Assembly (NCBI RefSeq): GCF_910592395.1
Contig: NC_088311.1
Location: 15,380,501 to 15,444,500, forward strand
Origin: Lineus longissimus
Taxonomy: Eukaryota > Nemertea > Pilidiophora > Heteronemertea > Lineidae
Reading direction: 5' to 3'
Length of the DNA: 64,000 bases
Below the pieces are notes generated by a model. It was given only the letters and a program-made list of their open reading frames with translations. It made no database searches and had not been told where the DNA came from. Below, piece by piece: positions 44,234 through 55,485 of the stretch (position 1 is its first letter; the number at the start of each line of letters is the position of its first letter). A program made the position numbers and the translations under genes.

Positions 44234-44979
44234 CTGGAAATGAAACGGCCAGGGGCCATTGTGGTCACCGTATAGATAGGATTGGTGGTTAGGAATTCAT
44301 CCTGGTTAAGAAACATGCAACATGTATAGTAGGTTAAACCAAAGTCGGTAGGCCCTATGACATGTGATAAACTGATATATCATTGCTTGGAGTACCTACC
44401 ATAAATATATCATCGAAAAAACAAGTCACTAATAAGCGAGATATTGCACTTTTTACCTTTTTTAGTTTTGGCCTCCTGGTGGCCAATTTGAGAATCAGAA
44501 CGGATTGAAATTTGGTGCCCGAGGTTACATGATGATGTAGGAAGTCATGTGTACCAAGTTTCAAGTTGATAGCTTTAGCGGTTAAGAAACGTGCCATAGT
44601 TACACTCAAACGGCCAATTTACACCTTTTGACCTCTGTGACCTTGAAAAGTGGGTAAATCAAAAACCATATAATATGTGATGTATCCTTGCAAGGGGAAC
44701 CTACAATAAAAATTTTATCGAAAAGGAGTCACTCATAAGAGAGATTTCACAATTTTTATGTTTCCACTTCTGGCCCTATAATGGCCAAGTCAAGAATCAG
44801 ATCTAACTGAAATTCGATGTCAGAGGTTTATGGCATGCCAAAGCGTAATTTATTCAGGACATTCTTTGTCAATGCAGGAAGCCGTTTTGCGATGATAAAT
44901 TCAGAAAATATTGTTCAGAACCATTTTAACAGCAGACTGAACTCGAAAATTTATTTAACAGATTGAAAAATTCTATTTG

Positions 44980-46085
44980 CCAAAACAAGAGCAACACAAG
45001 GCATGGCATATGCCCCCATGAGCACATTGAGTTGGTGTATCAGGAAAGTGAAGTGTTTTTCAGACAACCCCGGGCAGCTGGTGTCATAGCTGACTGGGTT
45101 TAGTTGACATCGTGAAAGAGTTATTGGTCTGTAATGCCCGCTGTACACATTATCTTTTTCTACCCACATAAAAAGTTACATGGTTATTACTCAAAGCGTT
45201 CTCGTTAAAATGAGCGGAAACGAAAAGTTTACAGACGGCTAATGGATGCACAGACGCATGGACGGACGCCCGGACGGGACGCCCGGACATTTTTTGCGAA
45301 AATTTAGCAGAATTCACGTGACGTTTGCCAGTTATCATGTGACTCCTGCCAGTGATCACGTGATTCCTGCCAGTGATCATGTGACCACAATAAACGATGA
45401 CATCATTCCTCATCAATGCGTTTACTTTTGCCATGTTCATGTTTCACCAGTCGGGATGTGTTCTTCCATAGATCGCTCATGTTGCAAAATCAATCTTTCA
45501 TCTTTAGACTGGTCACATTCATAGTGGGTATGCTGAAATATAGCCTGATTCCTTAGCCAATTCCATGCGCAGAATACAACGCGCAACTATACGTCATAGC
45601 CCGGGCTTTTGAATCGTCAAAAATTCAGTTAAATGTGCCTGTAGCGCCAACTGGCGGTGAAAACTAAACTAATTCCATTACAAGTGAAAATGAAAAATTA
45701 TCAAAAAATATTCGGCCAGATGTGAAAACAATATTTCCTCTGTGGACCGAGGTATAAAGGAATGAAGTTTAAACTTCCCGATAACCTCATTCGCTTAATG
45801 TAGGTCAGATCGCGCTGATTTTTGGTTTCTGAGTTCATCTTGGGTTACGCCTAATTTAGCAGCGTCAACAGAGTGCCTAGGCCTTGCGGTTACAAAATGC
45901 CCAAAAAAGACACGGAAGGAAGGACAGACACCATTCCCTTAGTAATAATTACCAGCTTTGCTGACTTTGAGCTAAAAATACATGGATCGGAATCTTTAAC
46001 TTGTTGTCAAATATGGTCCAGAGATTATTTTTTTTTCAGTTTCAGAATTCGTAGCGTGATTCTGGCGTAAAATTTTGTCCTGATG
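44980..46085. repeat. Mixed repeat interior of the TIR transposon
   Basis: It contains AAAACAAGAGCAACACAAGG (about 44983), a separate head type; a GGACGGACGCCCGGAC-rich run (about 45260); a 22-bp minisatellite (TGTGACTCCTGCCAGTGATC-type units, about 45313-45386); and a degraded family B tail (GGAAGGAAGGACAGACACC, GCTGACTTTGAGCTAAAAA, about 45912-45980). Confidence 0.5.
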
Positions 46086-46090
46086 TAAAA

Positions 46091-49000
46091 AACAAGAGGC
46101 CCAAGGGCCTGGCGCTTAGCTGGATGACCTAATAACATAGGACTGAGGGTATAAAGTAGTAAATATTGGCTTTATACTACTGTTTGAAGGTCAAGAGAAC
46201 ACGCTATACCACTAAAATTTCCAATGCAGAGCTGCCAGCTGGATGAAATATGATTGAACTAATCAGCCATGGTATGTAAATATTACAGGAGGCAACGGAA
46301 GATATCCCTAGTTCAGTATGTTGTATCGGTAGCTTTACAGAAAAGAAGTCTCAGAGGATGAGACTTCTCCATGGACAACTGTGGTATGTCCAGGCTGGGT
46401 TGTACAGCACAAGGATACAAAATGCTGTCTGTAATTGAGATGTATCCTGATTTAACAGAGGTAAAAAAAAATTATCAGTTTGGGACTAACACCACTGTCT
46501 TTTTTTTTTAATAAGGTAGAGATTACAGGAGTCAACAAAATTAATTTTATTGAGAGAAATTGACCTGTCCTGCAGGTGATTGGAATTTACAATGCAAAGG
46601 GTCATTTTTCATGACATTGTGCTCAACTGCATATCCCTAGTGAGTCGATCTGGAACCAATCTATCCTTGGCGCAGACAGGTTCAAATTGGCTATATCTTG
46701 AATAGATTGAATTGCGATGAAAATCTAATGCAATAAAGGAGCAATATCGAAGAGACAAATTAATCAAACCAATTGTCCACAGACTCGGACCCTGAAATGG
46801 CATGATGTATGCGTGCATATAAAAGTATATCAATTGGTTCCATAGAGATGATGAGGCAATGTCAATATGCCTTGTTCCTTAGTCAGCAATATGCCCCTTT
46901 TTATACGGAGAAGAAGGAGAACCCAGATAGGCCTTCACATGTCGGCTTCCAAATGGCTCGAACCAATTGTACTATCACTACTATAAATTTAAAATGCGTG
47001 CTCCTCCTACATGTAGCAATGTCTCGGCCAAAAAGGCACTGAGTCGACAGGCAAGCTAGAAGTTCAGCACCGTGAGCAGCTCCTTGGTAAGGCCATGTCA
47101 GGTTCCGCGCGCCTCTTCAGACACATCTCAAGTATTGAAAGCTGTGGTGAGCTGAGCACATAAAAAGACCATGGTAACCTTAATTTGAAAATCCCTTCAT
47201 AATCAAGGGCTACCTCTGACTAAAACAGCACAAGAGACCACCAATTTGACCCCAGCTCCTAACTGCAGGAAAACCCAAGTCCAGCAACCAAAAGTACCAA
47301 AAATACATTTTTGTTTACATTTGAACTGCACACATGCGTTTGTTTACAACTTCATTTCCCGCGAAATCTCGAAAATCAGGTGACCTGCAATCGTGGATTG
47401 AAAATAACCTGAAATTAACCTGGGTTCAGCAGGTCAGCAGGTATACCGGCTGTTCCAATCATCCCCCTACAGCCAGCTATTCAAAAGGTAATGTTATTCA
47501 CCCCACAGGGAGTGCAGGTAATTGATTAAGCCCCTGCATAACTTAACAGCAATGGCTTGGCTTCTGTGAGTGGTAAGGAGAATTGACAGTTTTTTTATGG
47601 GAGTAACATTATACATGTTATAGTGTTGCTTAAAACGTCTACTTTTTACTCATGTAAGAATCGTAGTACTAATAATAACTTCAACTTATTTTCCGGTTAG
47701 GTATGACAACACAACAAGCATCTTCATGATCATGATCTTTCTCAAACTAACTGAATGACCTAATCGCCATGGACGCACAACCTAACCACATATCAATCCG
47801 CCCCGACGATCGACACATCCATTCGATTCGATAACACTCGATAAAGTTTGATAAATAAACTAGAACTGAGATTTCACAGGAGCACCTGTGACTTCATGAC
47901 TCCAGGGTTGTTTTGAGGGCGATATCGTAAGAGTTGGTATTGAGTATGGGGACCTGAAGGTCCGTGTGAGGCACCTGGGGAGAGAAGACTAGTTAGTTGA
48001 ACGATGGGATCTGACACGGACACTACTATTGATCTCATTATATGAATACCATTTAATTGAAAACAAGTGAAAACAGATCATATCATATTCCTTGGCATAA
48101 ATTAAAATAGGAGTGCGGGAACAAGGTTTTTTAGCAGGAGGAAAGCGAGAACATATTGCGCCGTCGTATTCCGATTTGACTGGTTAGTGGTGAAATCTGC
48201 TTTTAATTTTGCAAATTAACATGGCAAGAGGCATTGCCAGGAAAACGTGACGACATTTTGACCATTCTTCTTACCGCACGCCCTCCCTCTCCGTAAAACT
48301 TCCTGACATAGTGTGAAGTGGGAGGGCGCACAATGGGAACCACACTGCCGCGATGTTAATAGTTTTTATTTATAGAATTCAGCGGCAGAGATTTTAAGCA
48401 TGGAAAAAGTAGATTAACTCGGCTAAATTCAATGGATTTTACCCAGGAATGTTTTCAAGGCGGGAGAAACATCTGATTTAAGTACTGCGCTTATTAGATT
48501 TCATGTTCATGCCGAAGATTGGCCTAAAACGTGGACGAAAAGAGTGCATTATCGAGTGTTGGAGAGGTCACGTGATTGGACGAGAATTCTGAACAAAGTT
48601 TTCGTGCTTTTAGCTGTCAACATCAATGGCTATAATATACTCCTGCAGAATAGTAGAACTAATAATAGAACTAATTTCCGAAGTTTCCAATAGTTTGAAC
48701 ACAAATCAGAACATCACCCATCAGCTGGACTCAGATCTGCATAAATTACGATAAATAATGAGGTCGTCGCTTCAATTTCGCAAAGAAAGTTGACTCCATT
48801 CGAAGGTTGTTTTGACCAAATTCCGTTGAACTCATCGTTATGAGGGCATTTGAACACATTCTCGTTGATCTTTTCGATAAATGTGTGAAGTTTCGTACCA
48901 AAATACGTTTCCGTAAAGGCTTAAAAAACAAAATTTGTCACTTACAAAATCATCGCTCAGGTAGAAATAAAAAGGTCACCGCCATTTTCTTGATGATAGT

Positions 49001-49562
49001 ACGCCAGGTAACCTCGACCGCGCAGTGGAGGGTCGAGCCGCCTCGTCAATTTACCCAAGACGAGCCGTTCATACAGTGGATGCACTGGCAATACCAGCAG
49101 TCCGGTATTCCCTGGTTCGAGGTTAGTTCGCGGCGGGAAATTTAAAGCGGGGTCATCTGGGGTCAAACAACAGTTTTGCTCACTACCGCCAACTGGTGAT
49201 ATAAATCGACACTAATCTATTTTATATCAAAACTTCTGTATCATGAAGACCTTTTCAACTTTATTTCAAGCTTTTATCTCCTGGAATAGAGCATCAAAAA
49301 ATTGTTTTTTCATTTATGCATTTTGCCCCCTGGGGAGCTGAATTTGAGTCGAATCGCCCAAATTTTTTTCCGTAACCAACATTTTATGCGGTGTTTATAA
49401 GCAAGACTAGATTTGAAGTGCCTCGGTTGTATGATTACAAAATGCCCAACTTTGTCTACAGATGGCTAGATGGAAGGATGGCAGGATGGATGGAAGGAAG
49501 GACGGACACCAATCGAATAGCTATTTGACTAGCTCCACTGACTTTGTCAGCTGAGCTAAAAA
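46091..49562 (+). mobile_element. Family B element, long copy 2 (about 3.5 kb)
   Basis: Near-identical to 24900-28324 along its length, with the same head and tail. Differences include absence of the 41-base palindrome insertion, a shortened stretch near 48210-48240 and an extra 122-base segment at about 49014-49135. Shared frames are short and disrupted differently in the two copies, so I see no conserved protein. Confidence 0.8.
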
Positions 49563-50056
49563 CAGTCCAGAATAAATTCCGCTTTGGCATGTCATAGAGA
49601 TAACATGGCATAGGGAGTCATGTGTACTAAATTTCAAGTTGATAGCTCAAGCGGTTAAGAAACGTGCCATAGTTACACTCAAACGGCCAATTTACACCAT
49701 TTGACCTCTGTGACCGTGAAAATGAGGTCAAATTGAAAACACATACGATATATGATGTATCCTTGCTAGGATATCCTACCATAAAGTTTTGTCGAAAAAC
49801 AAGTCACTCATAAGAGAGATATCACACTTTTTAGGTTTCCACTTCTTGCCCCCTGGTGGCCAAGTAAAAAATCAGATCGGACCGAAATTCATTGTCCGAG
49901 GTCACCTGACCTGGATGGTCCTGTGTACTAAGTTTCAAGTTCATAGCTCTAGCAGTTAAGAAATGCGCCACTGTTTTTGATACAGGATACAGACGACGAC
50001 GTCGGACGACAGACAACGGACACACTGGTGTTGTATAGACTCCCCTACGGTGAGCC

Positions 50057-51517
50057 AAAAAATGCTGTAGTGATAGAGGCCTCCCTAAAGCAATTTTGCT
50101 GTATAGCAACCCTGCCAGGGTGAGTGCTGAGCTCCTGGCACCCCTCGCTCTGGAGCCTGCTAACAGCTACGTAAATGACCAAAGAAGGGTGGAGAAAAAA
50201 CTGCTAAGGTACTGGTACTGTATACTTAGGATGAGGCAGCCAGAACCATAACTTTGGGTTACCAAAAGTTTTGGTCCTGGCTACTCTGTCCTAATGGTAA
50301 GCAGTTAACAAAACATTTACATACCACGCCTTTCATAAATCAGACGACAATGTGCACTGCGTAACTGCGCATTTTGACAATCGTTTCAGTGGGAGTAAAC
50401 TTGAACAACCCCCCAACACCGGACATTCTATTTGCCTCCAACTGAAAAGAACCTTGTTTCCGCTGCTGATACGCAATAGTAGACAACTAGACAACTCAAA
50501 AGCATTAGGAACGAGGTCAACTCCGATCGATACAATGCATTTCACTATAGCTTGAAGCTGAATTAAAATGTTACAGTGCATGTGAGGATATTTTCTTATG
50601 GGAGTGATTGGTCTCACCTGTGATACCCCGTGGGAGCTATTTTTTCACTCCCCTGGGATACCCCACGGGAGCGAAATATTTTCACTCCCCTCGGTACCCC
50701 CCGGGAGCTATTTTTTCACTCCCCTGGGGTGTTCCATGGGAGCATTCTGCGGGAGGTTTCATGGTATGGCAATGTGATGTAATGTAATTGAGTTACATCT
50801 TTGATATTCTGATATCATTCTTTACTAATTAACTGTATCCTGTATCCAAGAGTTGTTGAGTCTTCTGCGGTGTCAGCTCAGCCACCATCCACCTCTGGTC
50901 CAGGCAACATTTACCTAATTTTCAAAGGTAGCCCAATTGAATTCACAAACCACAGTGCAGCATCTAGGCTATCATTCTTATTCTTCAGTTTCATGATTTC
51001 AATTTTCATGCCGCCTGTCCTGTCAAAAATAAATAGTCGCGCGCAATGATTGGAATCGCTATCCCATCAACTGACCTGCATATGCCTCGTGTGCATGCAA
51101 TGCAAAAGAATGAATCTTCTTGAGCAAGACAGAGCATTGGCTTTGCCAAGCGTGAGATGTACGCCTGTCGCTCATTGGCTTACGGACATAGACGATCGGT
51201 GTCCCAGCCAAACAAATCAACTGTTATATGAGAGGGAGAGGAAAGATGGCAAGATGGATATCTGGATACGCAGAAAGTGACTCGCGCTCATGAGATGCCA
51301 CGGGCATCTTTTGCTCTCCTTGAAATATACTAGGGGCGCTTTCAAATTCGGTAGCGCCGCTAAAGATATCTACGGGACGTTTTTTATCACGCTCCTGGCT
51401 GGTCCTTTGCGGGCGTAGCGACCGCGCCTGTTTCGTCACATGCACTGAGTTATAAAGGATTTCAGCTTTTCATTGACACTGAAATATTTCTCAAATTATC
51501 TCTTTTGAATACCATAC
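50057..51517. other. No gene; 40-bp minisatellite at 50615-50745
   Basis: About three and a half units repeat TTTTTTCACTCCCCTGGG plus CCCCGGGAGC. The rest has no recognised exon or element. Confidence 0.45.
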
Positions 51518-51686
51518 CTGTCATCATGCCAGTTGAAGTTGTACTTCAGTGCAGTAAGTTGACACATTTTCAAGTCTAGCTGGAAGTAATTTCCCCTAGG
51601 AACATCCCATTTGTCTGGGACATAAGCAATCCATGTCAACTTCTTATTGATGAAGTCCCGATTTAGGAGTGTGGTCATTTTAACTG
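51518..51686 (-). CDS. Candidate exon X, minus strand
   Basis: The acceptor is CATTTCATTGCAG and the donor is GTATGG. The open frame encodes MTTLLNRDFINKKLTWIAYV and GNYFQLDLKMCQLTALKYNF and ends in phase 2. The composition looks like a real protein, but I do not recognise it. It could be an upstream exon of the LRR gene or a different gene. Confidence 0.5.
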
Positions 51687-52339
51687 CTGCAATGAAATGA
51701 AATAAAGTGTTACACTTACAACCACTTTTCATCACACGCCATTCCCTGGGCCTGGGACTGTATAGTACCATACCAAACCTTCATGAAGTGATGTCGCCAC
51801 TGGTACACTAGATTTTGAGATTCTCACTATCTCCTTTTTCTCTCCATCTCCAAGAGCATTAATTGTTAACAGCACTCATCATTCTTTGAGAGGGGCATCG
51901 ATACTCAGATTGGGGGCAGGCAATAGCTTTGCATAAGAAGGGGGGGGGGGTGTACATGTACTTCCTACTACTGGCTACCTTATAGATATAAGGTACATGA
52001 ACATGAAAATTATTTTGTAACCATGGTTACCGAAATGTGAAATCTTCTTGGGTCTCCAAATTAAATTTGAAGAAATCTGCCCAGTAGTTTTCGCTGAGGA
52101 TCGGCTAAAACTGACAGGTGACTGGTTGTAATACTATAAAATATGTATAGATCTCTTTTGTCTCGACTTTCCACTGGTTCGGTTCGAAACTATTTTGAGA
52201 TATCTCCCACCTTGTATATAAATATTTACAGGTCCGGCACAGCCTTTATTAATGGAAGTTTTAGCTGAAAACCAATGTATCGAGTGTAATATCTGGCTGC
52301 AATACAATTAACAATAAACGAAATCACATCCCGTAACCC

Positions 52340-52630
52340 CGAATTATTGTTTGTGACAATAAATCCTTGCTTGGAGAACGTACCATAAAAATTTTATCGA
52401 AAACGAGTCACTTCCAAGAGAGATATGACACTTTTTAGGTTTCCACTTTTTACCCCCGGTTGGCCAAGTTGAGAATCAGATCGCACCGAAATTCAGAGTC
52501 AGAGATCACCTGTGTACAAAGTTTCAAGTTCATAGTCCTTTCGGTTAAGAAACGTGCTACGTTTTTGAAACAGGATACGGACAACGACGGACACTGCGGT
52601 ATGTTGTTGGCCCCCCTACGGTGAGCCAAG
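52340..52630 (+). repeat. Family A 3' fragment
   Basis: One body unit (TCCTTGCTTGGAGAACGTAC, ATTTTATCGAAAACGAGTCA) followed by ACAACGACGGACACTGCGG and the tail CCTACGGTGAGCC. The 5' part is missing. Confidence 0.55.
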
Positions 52631-52931
52631 TCTAAGAACTGACTCCCTCCCTTGAAATTGCCGTTCACTTTGTTTTTAAAGAGATTTTATTGCTTTTCAA
52701 TTTCAAGTTCTAGCCGAAATGGTGGTACCTATTGTCGAAATATACCGGTTTTCCAAAATAAGTTAGCCTACTAGTACCAGTTCCGTACTACTCATACTGT
52801 CATAGTCATAGTGCACTATGAAAAGATAATGGAGAAATGATGTACGAATAAAACTTGCCACTAATGGCTAGGGATGGGAATAGTGTGCGCATGCGCAAAT
52901 TAACTCCCTTACCTTTAGCATTTTGACCTAC

Positions 52932-53051
52932 CTATATGTAGGGACATAGTGAATTGATATCAAGAGTTCTAATAACAAGTGATGTAACTGGGTCGCCCTG
53001 ACTCTTGAATCATTAAAAATTTGAGTGACTTCAACAGGCAGACAGTGCACG
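52932..53051 (-). CDS. Candidate exon Y, minus strand
   Basis: The acceptor is TCTGGCATTTTAG and the donor is GTAGGT (52931-52926). It is 120 bases, phase 2 in and out, encoding VTQIFNDSRVRATQLHHLLL and ELLISIHYVPTY. Length divisible by three and clean splice sites support it; the family is unknown. It does not join exon X directly by phase, so another exon would be needed between them. Confidence 0.4.
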
Positions 53052-53158
53052 CTAAAATGCCAGAAACTATTTGATACTGAGCTACTTACTCTCAAGTTAC
53101 TCCTCATGTATCCATTGTAATTCAAATCGGACCACAATAGTCATTAAAAAAAGGAACT

Positions 53159-53861
53159 GGCTATTCGAACCGCCACGGTGCATGGGGCCATTGTTTCCGG
53201 TCTTATTCGCACCGTCAGAAACAACCAATGAGAGCACTTCTTACAAATGACCCGGATCACCCGCCCTTTCCAAATCGCTTTGTCTCCTGTACAAGCTAGT
53301 CCCTATTGCATATAATGTTCTGTAGAGGGGATGATAGGGTGTGGGTGTGGTGAAGACCGAAACGAACATGTACATGCACACCCCCGTCCACCCTTAGAGG
53401 AGAATGCCAAACGAACTTGGACCACCCACATTGACATGCCCCCCCCCCCCCCCCCGATATGCATGCCCTGGCTCATATGGCTATAACATCTTGTGTGATG
53501 CTGCTTCGGACAGGGCTGGCTGGCCTTGCTGGAAGTCAAGGACCCTAGCCTACCCACACCCGGAGCCAGGAGTAAAGGCACTTCCAACACTCGTCACAAA
53601 CAAAAACCACCTCAATCATGAATTAGGCCTACCCACGATCACCCATGTCACCACGGTGCGATCTATTTATTCACTCCGTATTATTCGCACCATCACGGTA
53701 CGGTACCTTTCTCACACCGTAACAGTGTGATCTATTTTTTACTGTACAGTAATTTGCCCCGTCACGGTACGACCAATCACTGCTGAATGTATAATTCGCA
53801 CTGTGACGGTACGGCCAATCATAACCACCGTCGTATTCACACCGTCACGGTACGAATAGCC
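53159..53861. mobile_element. TIR element with internal ACCGTCACGGTACG repeats
   Basis: GGCTATTCGAACCGCCACGG on the left (53159) and its imperfect mirror on the right (to 53861) bound 703 bases. Inside, CACCGTCACGGTACG-type strings recur at the right end. A C-run lies at about 53440-53456. There is no transposase frame and no clear target duplication. Confidence 0.5.
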
Positions 53862-54415
53862 ACGGCCTTAAAAAAAAGCACACATTTATCCCAAACCACC
53901 ATAAGGACCATATCGATGTGACATGATTACTTTTTTGCTTGTCTTTCGGTTTATTGTGACGTAACAGCAGGCTGTGTTCACGCCGCCTATATTATAGCCT
54001 TTCGCCATTGTCACATCGATTAATATGCTCGATTATGCTGCAGGGACAAATGTGCAAAATGTCCTGCTTATTTCATTTTCTGACCATTAGATTTTATATT
54101 GATGACTTGAAATATGCTTTTAAACCTGGTGGACGCTGTTTTGTGTTTAGTATGACCCAAACTTAGGCCTACGCATTAGGCCTAGGCTACGTACGCTGCC
54201 TGTGAAAAGGGTCTTTTCAAAAAGGCCGAAATTTCAAAAACGCCAACGGTCTATTTATGGCCAACATCCAATTGCCAAGCAAATCTTCTCATTCTTGTCG
54301 CTGTTCCATCTAAATAAGCTAGCACTGCTAGCATGAGTGAGACCTGGACCATAACCACTTAGAATAGTCTAGTGACATACTAATACTTGAATATGACGGT
54401 GATGACGACGGTATC
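53862..54415. other. No feature recognised
   Basis: About 550 bases between two inverted-repeat elements. No coding signal is seen. Confidence 0.3.
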
Positions 54416-54889
54416 CGGTCGTTTCGCTACACGACCATTTCGCTACATGCCAGTTCGTTACATAGTTCGGTCGTTTCGCTACATGTTCGGTCGTTTCGCT
54501 ACAAACATAGGCCTATTGTTATTTCATGTTATGAATTAAATATTTTTTTACATTTTTATTGGTCATCCATTGTAGGAGCAAATTCTTTCGTAGCCTATGT
54601 CTAATATCATGACATGTGAAATAATATTGGCAGTGCAAAGCAGAGAGCGTCGTCGGAAATTGGATCAGTGAGCTGAGCATACTGGGAGCCGCTTCTGGTA
54701 CGGGCTCTGTCACAAAGTGTATCAAAGACTTTTGATACTGCAATGACCCAATAAAATGTAAAAAAAGATTTAATCCATAACATGAAATAACCATAGGCCT
54801 ATGTAGCGAAACGACCGAACATGTAGCGAAACGACCGAACTATGTAGCGAACTGGGATGTAGTGAAATGGTCGTGTAGAGAAACGACCG
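54416..54889. mobile_element. Foldback element with tandem GGTCGTTTCGCTACAT arms
   Basis: Both arms (about 54416-54568 and 54741-54889) are inverted copies built from repeated GGTCGTTTCGCTACATGTTC units. They continue into ATAGGCCTAT and TTATTTCATGTTATG. The 170-base centre has no credible gene. Confidence 0.65.
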
Positions 54890-55485
54890 CAATTCATGAC
54901 GACTTAACCGTACCTGTGCTGTACTCTGGTGACCCTGGCTAGCTTCTATCGCGGGGTAGTTAGGCAGTGGCCATTAAATTATTAGGCACAGAGTATTATG
55001 ATCTCTCTGTCAGTATCAGTGTCATGTCGTGATGACATTTATGTCGTTAGTCATGTTTGTTAGTTTGTCTTGTTTACGTTGGATTCCTGGATCTTGTTAT
55101 TTTGGCAACGACTTGATCAATTCCTTGTCGGCCGCAAGCGTCTCGTGGACGACCTGAATTGCGGTCGTTTCGCTCCCTGTTCTTCTTGTCTCCAGTCGTT
55201 TCGCTCCAAGTCGAAGTCATTTGTGAGGGCACTAATGCAGCGGCCAATTACAACTCTGAACCCCCCCCCCCTCCCATCAGACATTCGACATTTATTCGAC
55301 ACCTGGGAAAAGAGGGGTCGTCCAGGAATCGACAGTTTCTCACCCAGAGTACAAGATCCTTGCTCCATGCAGGAATTCACCGCTTCTTCTCTTTTGGAGC
55401 TTCAGAGCATCATCTGTTTTTCACTTGTCAGAACAGTGAACGTCAGGAATGCCACACAAATTCACATTTTTGGGTACGAAATCTA
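54890..55485. other. No gene assigned
   Basis: Overlapping frames on both strands at 55070-55518 lack motifs. The string GTCGTTTCGCTCC occurs twice (55164, 55194) and echoes the neighbouring foldback arms. A C-run lies at 55260-55271. Confidence 0.3.

Larger units (their letters stand above)
44829..49596. mobile_element. TIR transposon with TA duplication (mariner-type signature), containing family B
   Basis: The left end TGGCATGCCAAAGCGTAATT (from 44831) mirrors the right end, which reversed reads TGACATGCCAAAGCGGAATT (49594 leftwards). About 27 of 30 bases match. TA lies outside both (44829-44830, 49595-49596). Without the nested family B copy it is about 1.3 kb and has no transposase frame. 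A TA target is typical of the Tc1/mariner group, but the ends alone do not prove it. Confidence 0.65.
44238..50056 (+). mobile_element. Family A element split by a nested transposon
   Basis: The head is at 44238 (ATGAAACGGCCAGGGGCC). The tail is at about 49985-50056 (ACGACGACGTCGGACGACAG, then TACGGTGAGCC and AAAAAA). Body units are cut at 44830 by a TA-flanked TIR element and resume at 49597. Motif copies are at about 44468 and 49847-49861. Confidence 0.75.

Noticed and set aside
53080-53150. A third candidate exon upstream of Y, with donor GTAAGT at about 53090
   Set aside because: Its only open frame ends in phase 0, which does not fit exon Y, and no acceptor was found.
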